A DNA stretch of 64,000 bases from contig NW_015622541.1 in the NCBI RefSeq assembly GCF_000835495.1, forward strand, positions 434,001 to 498,000, read 5' to 3'. This document shows positions 9,303 through 22,266 of this stretch, in pieces. The stretch is from Cladophialophora immunda. Taxonomy: Eukaryota; Ascomycota; Eurotiomycetes; Chaetothyriales; Herpotrichiellaceae. The notes under the pieces were generated by a model that saw nothing but the letters and a program-made list of their open reading frames with translations, was not told where the DNA came from and searched no databases. Position numbers and translations under genes: made by a program. Positions within the stretch are counted from its first letter, which is position 1. Each line of letters starts with the position of its first letter.

Positions 9303-12190
9303 TCAACTCAAGTCTTTTAGTATCTAGTAAATGACCTCCTCCGACCGTACACTCAGACCTTCTAACACCTTTAAGCTTATATTCACGAGAGTTAACGCCT
9401 ACCTACTTTACTTTAGGTAGCGCTTAACTATCTAGTAGATCTTTAAGGAGATTAGGAAGCGATCTTCGATATTAACCTAAATAGTAGATAACGTAGCCTA
9501 TAAACGCACCTTCTCGTAGATATTAGCATTAATAACCGTAAGAGCGTTCTTAACTACCTAAAGTCCATAGTTACTTTTATCTTATTAATAGTTAGATATT
9601 AACTTAATATTTCGCGGCGGGATACTGAAAATACGCTCCTTCAATCACTAAACGAAAATATCTAACGCTAGCTTACTACCGCTTAACTAACTAAATCAAG
9701 AGTCGATAATAGAGTACGACTATATTATCCTATCCGCTATAAAGATAAGCTAGTAGTTTTTAGCGCCTACTAAGTTATCGTTAATAATAATAAGTCGCCT
9801 AGAGAGATTATTAACGTCTCCCTAAGCCTTAAAATCTATTAAGTCGTTTACTTATCGACATTAATTAATCTAAAAAAGAAACGCTAAACTTAAGATAATA
9901 GAGCACTTTATATAAGATTCTTTTCGAGAGGCGGTAATCTTAGTATTAATAAAGGAACTACTAACCTATCCATTACGGCTAGAACTCTAGAGCGCACTCC
10001 AAAGAGCTCTATTTAAGACATTAATAGTCTTATAGTTAGGATACCTAAGTAAGATCTAGTAGCTCTAAGTCTTAAGTTCTTCCTCCTATCGCTTAATTAG
10101 TTATATTAGGCTCTTTATTAGATCCTCGTATTAGGCCGTAATTCTTTCTAGTCCTTCTAGATATATAACGACTCCTTTTTTAGCTATATATAGATAGGTA
10201 GACGCGTACCTCCTAAGTATATACTTAGCGAGAAGACTCAACGTATTAACTATCTTTTTAATGCCGTATTTATAGTATTTCTAAACGTCTTCGCGATTAA
10301 CTAATAACTTATTCTAGCCGTAATTTATTTACTTAATATATTTTTGAATTAGCTCCTATATAAATATAATAGGACTTCTAGAGTTTAGAATTAGATTTAG
10401 TAAGTTCTTAGGCGTATCGCTCCTAAAAGATTTTAGTAAAGGGACGGTACTAAAAGGGCTAGTAATATACATTCTCTAACTTATAAGTTACTATCCTACC
10501 TTAATCCTATAGAAGAGTCCTAAAATCTTTAGCTTCTTTATACTTAGGTTAAGAGAGATTATTAAAGTTAGTAACTTAGATCTAGAGGTTATTATCTATA
10601 ACTATAGCCGCTTTACTACGCTTAAGATATTAATTAAGTTAGCTTTTATTTAGTCTACCTATTCTAGACTCCTAATAATAAAGTATTCTTCTCCTAATTT
10701 TATAAGTTATATTAAACTTCCTCGTATTATATCTACCGAGCTAGACTATATTAGAAGAGATCCTTACTAAGGCTATATAGGAACTAAGATAACTAGTAGA
10801 GGAGTGACTAAGAGAACTAGAGGGGGAGTTTAATCTTATTAAGTAATATATATATTCTAACGTCTTAAGGAAGTATTAGAGAGACCTATAAGTCCTACGA
10901 GACTTTTAATCTATAGCTATAGTAAGTTCCCGATTTTAGAACGGGTAACTAATTAGTAAATTATCGATATTAAAGTGTTTTTAGTATTCTATACTTATAT
11001 ATTAAGAGAGACTATAGGTCCTAGCTTTCCTTCTAACGTAAGGAGGTTAGTATAGTTCGCTAGAAGAACTCCCATCTAGTATAAGTTATTCCTTTTTATA
11101 AAACTATATTAGATAAGTATCTCCCTCTACGCTAGGAGATTACGTTCTGTACTCTAAATATCTAGATTAAGTAGGTTTCCGTTAAGGAGAGTTTAGATAT
11201 CACCCGTAATTAGGTAGGCTATAGTATTAAAGTGTCTCCCCTCCCGAATTCTAGTAAGATAAGTAATTATCTTATATAATGCGTTTTATAATAGAAGAAG
11301 GGGTAGTATATTATACTATATAGAGTATTTCTAGATGAATTAATATTAATCTAAAAGAGTTATTATATCTCTCCTATAGGGAATAATTAACTTATCGAAG
11401 AAGGCTTTAGAGGTCTACGTAGGGAGCTTTAAGAACTTACTCTTTAGTATAGAGATACTCTTCTCTTTATATTTATAATTAAAGAGGCTTATATTATTTA
11501 CTCTACCGTATTCCGAAAGTAGTTTATTATGTACCTCTATCTAACGATTACGCCTCGTATTGAACTCCTTCTTTCCTTTTAATAGATTAACGTACTTCTT
11601 AAAGACTTCATAGGCGTTAGGAAGGTCTTTAGTAAGGTCGAAGATACGTTAGGCTATAAAGTCGCGAATATCTCCTATCTATCAATATTTTACTTTAAGA
11701 GAGTCATAAAAGTCCCTAACTTAATTAATATTATCCTAGTTTACGGCGACTATTACGTCTTTAAGGGAGACTTCTTAGAGGTTATCGGGATATTTAATAG
11801 TAAGAATAGACTAATTATTAACGATTCCGGTATTAGGTACTTAGTATTAAGCGCTCTTACTAACCGTAGATATTAAAGTAGGATTTAGATAGATTATCGG
11901 AGGTTTTAATAGTAATACTCTTAGATTCCCGGATATCTTACTAATAAGCTTATAGACGCATAGAGAGAGGAGTTTAGAAGGAAGGTTCTAATAGAAACGT
12001 TAAGTTAAGAGCGTATTAAGTTATCCGAACGATAAACTTAAAGATAAACTTATATTAAGATCCCTAATCTACGTCTTTTAGAGATTTACTTAAAAGATAA
12101 TATTAAGAGTAGGTTAAGATAAGAGAACCCTAAATAACTCGTAAGGGCGTAGGAGATAGAAGATTAGGTCATAAGACTATAGTAGGAAGG
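9303..12190 (-). pseudogene. RIP-inactivated ORF with C-terminal ULP1-like (C48) cysteine peptidase domain
   Basis: A single reading frame can be followed without frameshift from at least 11720 to a TGA stop at 9305-9303, and probably from about 12190, some 960 codons. Internal TAA/TAG codons sit where Gln or Trp would be read. The last third matches the ULP1 SUMO-protease fold. The catalytic His codon is TAC at 9755-9753 (CAC expected), followed by TAG for Trp. Asp is intact at 9704-9702, 17 codons on. TAA at 9587-9585 stands for the oxyanion-hole Gln, and six codons later TAT at 9569-9567 stands for the catalytic Cys, followed by Gly. Yeast Ulp1 has the same H-to-D spacing of 17 and Q-to-C spacing of 6. 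The N-terminal two thirds are unrecognised. It lies in the same sense as pol and before the 3' LTR. Confidence 0.82.
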
Positions 12191-13230
12191 AAGGAGAGTT
12201 AGTTAAAAGATAAGAGATAGATACTTATACCTAATTATTTAGGCGTATATACTCCCTAGCGTTTCTATAGTAGAACCTTCCTATTTTACGTTTTAGATTA
12301 TTACCCTTTAAACTAATCCTATACTAGGCTCTAACTCCTAATAATAGAGTTATTATCAGTACTATTACTAATATATAACGATCTCACTATCGCCTAGTAG
12401 TAATACTTAAGACCGTTAAGTTATTATATCTATAACTAGTCTTTCTCCTTTTCTCTACGTATAAATCTTTAGCGTATTCATCTAGTCCGTTAAGGTATTC
12501 TTTAGAGTCTCATATTAGCCTTACTATTAATAATACTAGGCGTAGATAGTTATTTTTACTATCCTAAGCTTCAACTAATTAGCGTACTTCCTTTTTCCCT
12601 ATATAGTATATAGGTAAATTCTAACTAATTAGAGTCTACATTAATTTCCTTAACGTTAACCTTAAACTTTCTTCTCTAGTATACCTTTTATCTTTATCTT
12701 TTAGTTCTTTCTTAGTCTAGCGAACTACGCTATTCTCTCCCTTCTTCTTTTTAATAGTAGAGTTCCGTAACTATTAAGATTATAGAGCTAAGAGTATCGT
12801 AGTTCGCTCTCTTTTAGGAGTCTATTAGAGAGGAAAAGGTATTTCTAAGAAGTCTAGACTTAGCGACTTTTATATTAGAGCGTTACCTCCCCTATCGCTT
12901 TACGATAACTAAGCGTAAGAGTAATAAAGAAACCTAAGTAGTTTATATTTTAAGAGATTCTCTAAAGACAATTAGACCGCTATATTCTCTCCGTATTTAT
13001 TCGGTTACTAAAGGAATTTTAACTACTATTATTAAGGGTAGCGACATTATTATTCTATTTTAGAGTCTATAGCTATAGTAGAGGTAAGTCTTATCTAGGT
13101 CTAGGGAGTAAGAGTCCTAGTCTATAGTATCTCCTATCCCCGTAAGGTATAGTAGATCTTATATCGCGATTCTTTATGAGTTTTCGTTATTAGTAACCTC
13201 TCCTAGTACTAAATCTTCCTTAGTTAGGAA
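12190..13230 (-). other. Inner element spacer between pol and the ULP1 frame
   Basis: About 1 kb of RIP-mutated sequence after the integrase C terminus. Short - strand frames can be read, but I cannot tell whether they are the N terminus of the ULP1 protein, the end of pol or untranslated sequence. I saw no terminal repeats here that would mark a third nested element. Confidence 0.5.
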
Positions 13231-16200
13231 GTCTATTAGCCTAGAATAGAATCTCTTTAAGCGATTAGTAGCGTAGGTACTCATTAGATAAGTACCGTCG
13301 AGTTCCGCTAATATATACGTACCCTTCTCTTAATTAGCTTCTATAATTCTAAATAGTCTAAACTATTAAAAGGCTAACTTCTTTTCTATAGATATATCTA
13401 TTAACCCTACGGTATCGTAACTAAGTATAAGTATACCTACCTTAAATAGTTTAGGATATAAGCTATATTATTTATTGAACTATTCCTTCCTAAGTCTTCG
13501 TATCCTATTTAGGTAAGCTATTATCTCTTCTAAGTCTTTATTCCGCCTTTCGAGGACTTAGGCTCTTATAGTAATTAAATCCATAGTATTAATAACTTTA
13601 TCCTAGTTTATAATATTCTAAGTTATAATCTTAAGTTTAATTAATAAAATTAATTAGTCTAAGAATTTAATCTCGTATAGTATTATCCTAATTCTAGCTT
13701 TAATAGTTATCTAGTCCGCCTAAAGGACGGTATAAAGATAATTTATCTATATACCTCCTCCGTTAGTTTAATATATTTTTAAAAGGATATTTATAATACC
13801 TTTATATCCTACCTCTACTTACCTATTAGCCTAAGAGTAATAAGTAGAGGTAATAACGCATTTAATTCTATATCTTTTAGCGAGTTCTTTCACCTATCCC
13901 TTATTTTCTAGTTTATCGTTATATACTAATTTCCTAAATAGTCTATAGCGATAGATAATCTCTTTATATAGGAACTTCATTACTATCGCGCTATTAACGG
14001 AGGTAATACCTCTAGACTTAACTTAGCCGCTTATATTACTCTAAGCTTCTATAAGGTATCTTTTTCCTTATAATAATAGTATTAGAGTATAGTTAACGCT
14101 AATTTATTTCTATTATATATTAACTAACGTAGGAAATATCTCATTATATAATCTCTTACTTTCCCGGAACTAGTATTTAGAGTAAGTCTTTATAAATACC
14201 TAGATATCTTAATACTAATCTTCCTAGAAATAGCGATTAAATACTCTCTAATATATCGCCTTACGCCTAAAGTATCTAGAGTTATTATATATTAACTTAA
14301 GAATTCTCTTCCTTTTAGTACTATTATCGATAACTTATCGACTTAGCTTATTTACTATTGGTTTTCTAAATAAATAACCTTCTCGGACGAAAAAGTATAT
14401 AGAATTCTTCTATAAGCGTTTGAACTCTTTATTACTTATCCTCTATAGATATTACTAATCCTAGAGGTATTTTATAAGCTACTTTAAACGTTCTAAGTAT
14501 TCGTCTTTAAAGAGCTAGACTACGCGCGGTTCTCATAGATCTATAGTCTAATCTCTCGCGTAAATCACTACCGGCCTTACTATTATGAAGTCTCTTCTAA
14601 TAATAGTTCATTTAATAGGCCGAAGGCTTCTTCGTATAAAAAGCATTTAGACTTTAATCTAATCGTTAATATCCTCCTCCTCCTTAGCTTCCTTTAGGTC
14701 TTCTTTAGTTAGAGGACGTTAGGATAGTACATTAGTAACTATATTCTTATTACTAAGTATATATCGTACTTTAAAGTTAAATTTTTAGATCTATACTAAC
14801 TACTAATTCACTACTACTCCTAGGAGATCTATAGACTATTAGTTAAGCTACACCGCGAGAGTCATTACGTCTATCTTCACTATAAAGTAGACGGCGTATA
14901 ACTATCGTTTAAACTTCTTTAAGGCCTTTAGAAGTCCTTAAGCTTCTTATTTTAGGGTATTATATTCTAGTTTAGCTTTAATCTAGATATCGCTCTCATA
15001 CTAAGTAGCTCTCCGTTTCTATATCGCCAGATTAATCTACATAATTACTACGCCCTATCTACGTTTACTAGCGTTAACCGCTAGGATAATAAGACTAACT
15101 CATTCCCTATAGTTAAGGCTTACTAAGGCTAGAGGAGAAGATAACGTAAGTTTAAGGACTTTCATACCCTAGTCTTAAACCTTAGTCTATTTCTAAGGTA
15201 TATTTTTCCTAAGTAATACATATAGAGACTTAGCTAGTATTATAAAGTATAGAATCTAGATATAGTAATAGATATAAATCCTAAGGAACTTACGGAGTTC
15301 TAACTAATTAGTTAGGACCGGCTAGGTTAGGATTTTATAAGTCTTCAATTCTTAAGGATATTATCTATCTCTATTATAGACGTACCTAACTACCTCTATT
15401 CTATTTATATAGAGCTATAATTTCTACTCTATAACCGTAGCTCTAACTCTTTTAAGATCGAGTATTACCTTATCAAGGTTAATTAAGTACTCTAATATAA
15501 AGAGACGTATTCCTAACGTTACTTCCTATTATTAATAATCTATCTTTAGGCCCTTTACCGTAATATTATCTAGAAACGGATAAGTATACTTTAGGATTTA
15601 TTCCTATAGAATATAGTTCGTAATCCTTATAAACTATACTACTAAATTTATAGCTTCTTAAGGTAAAGTTACGTATTAAACTAACCTAATTAGAGTCTAG
15701 ATAGCTATAAGGTCGCGACTCTCCTTTATAAGTTCTATTTAGTCATAATTAGAGAGCTAATCTAGTAGAGAAGTTATATATATCCCTAAGAACTCTTCTA
15801 TAAAGTCGTCTAATAAAGGAGGTAGATTTATATCCCTTATAGTAACTTAGTTAATATTTTAAGCGATAATAACTAGCTAATACTTCTCTAGCTTCTTCTT
15901 CTTAATTAGGAAGAATAGGTTTCTATATAAACCGTAGTTAAACTTAAAGAGATACTACTAGATCTTATCCTTAACTAATTTAATTATAACTAGTTTAAGT
16001 ACCTTAGGAACTAGAAAACTCTTTATCTACTATAGAGTATAAGAAACGGTCCGAATAACCTATAATAATATAACTTCGTATCGAACTTAACTGATTTCAT
16101 TAACTTCCTATACTAATACTCCTTCTTAATTATATAGGATTTCTAGAAGGACTTCCTTCTTAGAGAGTATTAAATTAGGCCTAATTACTAGCTTTTCTAG

Positions 16201-16900
16201 ATATTCTAACGTTAAACGTTCTCTATAGGGGAAAGATATAAGTCTTAACTTTATTTATTACGAAAATAGATATAGTCGTCTATTAGAGATAGCTTATTCT
16301 CTTAAGATCGCCTATACTCTCTAGTCTGAAAGACTATTAGGCGTTAAACTATCTTACTAGTCTATATCTATAGGCTTTACTTTATCTACCTTTTTCTTAT
16401 AGAGAGTATTAATTTAAGCCTTGAAAGGTCTTTCCGCTTAATAACGTTCATAACGTTACTTATTCTCTAGATCCTATCTTAACACCTTAGTATTTACTAG
16501 CCTTAACGACCTTACGAACTAATTATTATCTTATATATCGAAAGACCTAATCTTAAATTATAAGTTCTAGAGGTCTTTATCGTCTAATTTGAAAGGCTTA
16601 CCTATAGAGATTAGTTTATTATTTTAGTCTACTTAGAAGTCAATAACTAGAGTCCTAAGTTTCCTCTAAGCTCTTATAGATATAAGTATAGGCTTCTTTA
16701 TCGTTCTATACTTACCTAGCCTTTTAAAGATATTAAGTATATAAGTTTAAATATCGTAGATATATCTCGATCTTTAGCGAGGTTAGGAGTAGTCTAAGTA
16801 ACTATCTATACTCTCTTATTAACGTAGCTATTTATTAGCCTAATAATATAAGTATCTTTATCTTTTTCCTAGACTAACTCTTACGCTATCTTCTAAAATA
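13230..16900 (-). pseudogene. Inner element pol remnant: reverse transcriptase, RNase H, integrase
   Basis: The - strand frames read as a Ty3/gypsy polyprotein. Near 15576-15565 the reverse transcriptase catalytic YLDD motif reads FLDN, an Asp-to-Asn change of the G-to-A type. Downstream are LINLDKVILDLKR and an RNase H/tether region around 15100-14700, including ALKKFKR, a DLLGVVV segment and VRYILSNKNI. The integrase follows (about 14650-13600) with MKFLYKEII, LVYNDKLENKG and KRYRIKCVITS blocks. The C-terminal part reads AELDGTYLMSTYATNRLKRF near 13290-13230. In-frame stops are frequent and nearly all could come from Trp or Gln codons. It is non-functional in its present state. Confidence 0.88.
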
Positions 16901-17599
16901 GTCTTCCTAAGATAAAACGGTAGGTTAGATCTATAGTGTTTATTATATAGACGTTTATTAGGACCTTAACTCTAGCAATACTAATAACGAAGTCTTTAAT
17001 TATACCTACGAACTTTTCTTAGTCTCTATTAAACCCTACGATATTATAAATAAACTTAGCCTTCCGTAGATACTAAGATAAACCTATCTCTTCTACTAGA
17101 GTAAGGGTCATTAGGTTAATCTCTACTCTAGTATCTAGTAAGGAATCTTCGTATCTCCCTCTTATTTTGACTAATAGGTAGGGATATCTACTATAATATA
17201 ATTACGGCTGAATTAGATAGTCTACTAATAGATTTATTTATACCGTACTAATCCTAGTAGTAGGCTTACCTTCCGCCTACGTAGGCCGTACGCCGATATC
17301 TCTTAAGGTATAACCTTAATAGATTAACTCCTATTTATTTTCGTTATAATACTAATATTTATAAGAGAACTACTTATCTTAAACTTCCTTTATTAATAGT
17401 AAATCCCCCATTTAAATAGAGACTTCTTAGTTTAGTAGGTAGTTTATAATTCTACTAACGCCGTTTAGATCTTATAATAATACCTTTTGGAGAGATCTAA
17501 GTCCGGGCGGTCTATACGTAATCTCTTTTATAGCCTAAGAGTATAATAATACCTAGTAAGGCTAGGAAGGCTCTAATAGATCTTCTATTATAGTATCCT

Positions 17600-19250
17600 A
17601 AGAGAGTAGGTTACGTAATTAATTATCCTATATATTATATAGGGAAATTCCTAGTCTCTAATTAGTTAAGTTAATTAGTCCTAATGAATTATCTACGATC
17701 CTATTATATATGATCTCCTTAGTTAGTCTCGCTCTCCGCGTTATATATTATCTTAATCCCTCTATAGGTAATTTATAAGCTCTAATCTAAGAGTGTTTTA
17801 TCTACGCGTATCTACCTTACTAAGAGGTTAGGCGCTTTCCTAGGGTATTAATATAGACTTCGCTCTAAGGCTAATTAATATAAATCCCCTTTAAGCCTAC
17901 CGTATTTAGGACTTAGGAATCGTTCTCTAAGTTATCTAGGGTAGTATAATTAGGTTTCGATCTAGCTACGTAGATAGCGTTTATCCTTATATCTAGTAGT
18001 ACTAGGTCGGCGTCTCTCATACCGTAAGGCTATCTAGACGCGATACCGGAATTTAGATTAATTTCCCTTATAATCTATTCTAGCCTTTTAACCTTTATCT
18101 CTTTAATAGAGATTAATAGAGCGAGTAAACGACAGTCTTAGTCTCTAAACTTTCTAAGGGCGATTTTATAGTTAGGATTAAGATATAATACTCTAGTAGC
18201 TTTCTAATATACTTACTAAGAGTCTTCTTATAATATATATCCTAACTACCTATAAAGGAAGTAGTTAGCTCTAGAGTTACTTAAGTTTAAGCTTTACTTA
18301 CTTAACTACCTACCGTAATACTACGGTTTCTCTCCGAACCGAACTAAACGATCTTAAGTTAACTAATTATGCGAGAGCTAGATTACTTCTTAAGGTACTC
18401 CTTTTAGTACTTTAATTAGCTAACTTATAAATTCTAGAGTAATAGCGTCTTATACCTAGACTAGTAGTATTAACGCTCCTATTAGACGAGTTAATTCTTT
18501 CACTAATTAATTACTATTTTTTAGGGTAGATAGTTAATTTACTAAAGATAACGAAGTATTCCTATCTATCTTTATTATATCCGTATAGTTATCCTAGCGG
18601 CACTACTCCCTAGGGTCTTCCTTTTAAGCGATTAAAGGTTAAGTCTCCCTCTCGTATACTAGCTCTTAGAATTCCTCATTAAGTACTCCTTATATAAATT
18701 TCTTTATCTTATTATTAGTATCCTATAGCTCCTTTACTTATTCCTAGTATTTCTAGAAGTTCGAATTCTCTAGTTTTCGATCTATTAAGTTTTATTTCTT
18801 CCGAATCTTATCTATATAGACCTTTAGTAATCTAGATAGAAGGAGCTAATAGTATATATAATTTATCTTAACTTTAGTCTAAATTAAGTAAGTTATAGTC
18901 TTACGGAATTAATAGAGATATAGTTCTAGACTCTAGGACTTTTCTTACCGGTACTTCGCGAGTACCTAAAGATATTAAATACTTAATATTCACTATATTT
19001 TATCTTAGTCTTTATATTTATCTAAGACCTTCTCTTTAAACTTCTCCTAATCTATTATATCGAACTCGGCGAGCTCTTTATAATACTCCTTCTCTACCTT
19101 TAATATAAAGCGAATAGATCTATAGATACGTTCTTCGCTTACTATTACTTAGTTATATTCGTATAGCTCTTTAAACTCCTTAAAGAAAGAAGTTATATTC
19201 TTTCTATTAAAATATAGAAGATTATTACTTCTATCTAAACTTTAGGATAT
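17600..19250 (-). pseudogene. Inner element gag-like remnant (limits approximate)
   Basis: A - strand frame beginning near 19250 reads YFNRKNITSFFKEFKELYEYN, then SEERIYRSIRFI and EYYKELAEFD. This resembles the start of fungal Ty3/gypsy capsid proteins. The frame decays into stop-rich sequence leftward and the boundary with pol is not resolved. Confidence 0.6.
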
Positions 19251-20115
19251 TTATCTTATCGATATTACGGAAGGAGAGACGTATAGTGACTATACTATAG
19301 AATCTAGCGTTAATAGATCTTATGAGCTAACGCTTAACATTATTAGTAGTCCTAGCTTTCCTTTACTATTTAAGTCTCCCGTAGACAATATTTCGTTATT
19401 TTTATGTTTTTATATACGTTTTTTAGTGTTTTTATTAGTTTTATTAGTTATATCTTCGTAACTTCTCTCCTCTCCTTCGTTAAGTCTCTTACCCTTCTCG
19501 TTCCTTATCTCTACTAGTAATTTCTATTAATACTATAGCTCTACTTCCTAATAATAGCGCTCTAACTTTACCTACCTCCGTAAGCTTAGCCTTTCTATCC
19601 GTTATCGCTATTCCTTAAATAGTTCTACGTTTTATTAGCTTCCTCTAAGTTCCTTAGCTAGGGGTTTTTTAGAGTTAAACGCTTTCCCTATCTCTCGAGG
19701 GATATATCTCTTCCTTAGTTCTTCTATGTAATCTAAATAGTCGTAAAGTCGTTAGTTTCTACCCTATATAGTGGTAGTAAATATATATAGCTAGTAGTTC
19801 TAAAGGGCACCTTAAGTAGTGGTCTCTATAAATAGCTAACGTAACCCGTTCTATATAGCGGGATAGACTTACTTAGCTAGTAATCCCTAAGGTATACCCT
19901 ACGTAACGGTTCTATATATATAGTCAGCGTTCTCTAGATTTAGTTAGGTAGGTAGGTAAGTAAGTAATTCTTCAGTTCCGTTAGTCTAGTCGTTTATTAT
20001 AGTTATGTTATCGTTTCTTCTTCTTTAGTTTTGATCTTCTCCTACCGCTCGTAAAGAGACGCCTATGCGTAAGCATTTTTCCTATTAAGCATTAGGTTCT
20101 TATTAGAGGTACTAA

Positions 20116-20397
20116 TGAACTGGGGCGAGGCTTCTAGCTATAGGCGCTAACTCGTATAGCGGTAGGTAATAGGCGCGTTCACATCTTGTCAAGTAGTTAA
20201 TTGATTGTCTTGTTGTTATCCTCTCTATCTACCTAGGCGAATAACAAAAGAAAAGACTACTAAGCTAAAGTGGTACCCTTGAACTGACTAACTAGAGAGT
20301 GGTAACGTTTACCTGTATAATGTACAGCCAAAAGCTGACTAATTACCTCGCTCGCCCGCCTTGCATCTCAGGTCCTCTCCAAACCTTTCCCATTACA
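20116..20397 (-). repeat. Inner element 5' LTR (282 bp)
   Basis: Full-length partner of 8655-8936, the same length with transition differences only. It is less RIP-mutated than its partner, keeping many CA and TG steps. In the element's orientation it starts TGTAATGGG and ends CCCAGTTCA. Confidence 0.92.
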
Positions 20398-20401
20398 ATA
20401 G
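20398..20401. repeat. Target site duplication of inner element (right)
   Basis: ATAG, matching 8651-8654. Confidence 0.7.
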
Positions 20402-20900
20402 CTAAGTCTTAGTAGCGTAGTGAAGATACCTAGAAGTCTAGTTAAGAGAGTACTATAAGGCATTATAATAAGGGATAGAAGGATATAGCGTTTATAGTGG
20501 AGAATAAGGTATTCCTCTCTATAAAGTATATACGTACTCGCTATATTAGCCCTAAGCTCTCAGACCGCTTTATTAACTTATTTAAGGTACTAGAGAGGTT
20601 TAGTATAAATACCTATAGACTAGAGTTACTAGTAAAATATAGGCGCTTATATTATACCTTCTATATATCCTTATTAGAACCGTACTACTAGAGAGAGAGT
20701 AAAGTCACTCCGGAGCCTCTAGATATTAAGGGCGAAGAGGAATAGGAGGTAGAACGTATACTAGATATAGTTAAGATAAAGGTAGGTAAGGAGAGATTCT
20801 TAGTCTGCTAGAAAGGCTACGGCGAGGAAGGCGATACCTAGGAACTCATTAAGTATCTTATATACGTAAGCGGAGTACTAGAAGAATTTATAAGGAAAAA
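20402..20900 (+). pseudogene. Outer element integrase C terminus and chromodomain (broken)
   Basis: Continuation of the integrase interrupted at 8654. A still-open stretch 20497-20691 reads KVFLSIKYIRTRYISPKLSD, then INLFKVLERFSINTYRLEL and YTFYISLLEPYY, the GPF/Y-type integrase C terminus of chromoviruses. From about 20740 follows a chromodomain: E-stop-EVERILD, then RFLVC-stop-KGYGEEGDT-stop-EL. The three stops (TAG at 20743-20745, 20809-20811 and 20839-20841) fall where chromodomains carry conserved Trp residues, each explained by TGG to TAG. Confidence 0.9.
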
Positions 20901-22266
20901 AGTATTATTAGCGGCTAAGTCGTAGCGTATATAGGGCGTAGGTTAAGTATATAAGGCATATAGATACTATATAGGCGAGATAGAGTCACTATTATAACCC
21001 CTTATAGACGTGTATAAAGCGTAAGTATATTAGGGTAGAAACGTATCCGTAGCGTAGACGAACTACCTTATCCTTAGACTATAGTATTATTACTAGTAAC
21101 ATTAGGATAGTTAGGGTCTCTATTAGGCTAGTCGCAGTATAAGGTAATGTTAGATACTTAGATATAATCAGGCTAGATTAGTAGGATAATTCTACCCTAA
21201 GAAGAAAATTAGCTATACGTTTCGCATATGCTTTAGGTACGTATACGTTAAGCGTTAACCTTAGTAATAGTACGAGTTATATAGACTAGTATTTATATAA
21301 TTATCTTAGTCGTAGTAGCTAGGGCGGCCTCCGCTAACGCGGCGGCCTTCCCCTTATAGGGGGTAGCTAAGACGTTACTAGTGTAAGGGAGGAGCTTAGT
21401 AGTTATCTTACTAGATATACTTATAGTCTTAGATATGACCTCAGAGGCCTAGCGTAGATTAGGATCTACGTAGGTAGTTAGTAGGGGGAGTATATACAAA
21501 GTGTAGGCGAAGCGTAGGAAAAACGTATAGGACCGGAGGGGTTAATCTTTATTATAAGATAACTAATTATTAATAAGTTCGTTAATAATCCTCTAGTAGT
21601 TAATAGGGATCTAGAAAAAATTAGAGTGCGTTTCGCATATATTTTAGGTACGCTTACTATATGATAATTAGTATAACCGGCCTAGTAGCGGGTATACTTA
21701 ACGGAACCGGGGTTGATAGAGTAGACGATAGTATTAGCGTCGATACTTAGGGCGCGAACATAACGTTAATAAAACTTATAATGGCGCTAGTACGTTATAG
21801 TAAATAACGGGCGTAGAGGTAGTACGTAGGCTAAACGTAGGGTTAGCGTACTCACTACGCTTATAGAAGTGGGGTAGAGTACTCACCGGGGCGTAACTTA
21901 GGAGGCATCTTAAGTTAAATAAGCCTTATAGGCGTAGAGTAGGCGAAACGGATATAAAACGGATAGAGAGTGTATATACAGCGTATATAAGACGTAGATC
22001 CGAAGATGAAGAAGAGAAAATAAAACAAAAGAGGAAGAGGAAGAGAGATTTATAGGAAAAGTTTCGGTATTAGGCGCTAGTCTAGATTAGGACCCCTAAT
22101 AAAATAAATACTAAAACAATAGAAGGTACCTTAGTACGGCGTATGTAGTACTTACGAGGTGCACTAGATTTATATACGAGACCCGCTAAGACTAACTATA
22201 CGTTATTCCTAGCGGCTAACGAATACTTAGCGCTTAAGGGTAAGCGCCCTAGGGGGAGGGGGTAGT
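20901..22266 (+). other. Outer element 3' non-coding region with internal repeats and polypurine tract
   Basis: About 1.37 kb between the chromodomain and the right LTR. A motif CGTTTCGCATAT followed by TTTAGGTACG occurs twice, near 21218 and 21628, with similar flanks. A purine tract AGGGGGAGGGGG ends just before the right LTR and is the likely plus-strand primer. No coding frame is recognised. Confidence 0.65.

Larger units (their letters stand above)
8655..20397 (-). mobile_element. Inner Ty3/gypsy LTR retrotransposon carrying an extra ULP1-protease ORF
   Basis: An 11.7-kb element inserted into the outer element's integrase. It has 282-bp direct terminal repeats (8655-8936 and 20116-20397) and ATAG on both sides. 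Its genes run leftward: a gag-like frame near 19250, a pol frame with reverse transcriptase, RNase H and integrase (about 16900-13230), then a separate long frame ending at 9303 with a ULP1 (C48) peptidase domain. A purine tract AGGAGGGA abuts the left LTR on the - strand, marking it as the 3' LTR. The internal region of about 11.2 kb is roughly twice that of an ordinary Ty3/gypsy element. It is heavily RIP-mutated throughout and has no intact ORF. Confidence 0.92.

Noticed and set aside
9330..9860. Plus-strand ATG with a TATA-like sequence upstream, looking like the start of a gene in the inner element
   Set aside because: It is the reverse strand of the ULP1 frame. The - strand reads a known catalytic domain, while the + strand frame has none.
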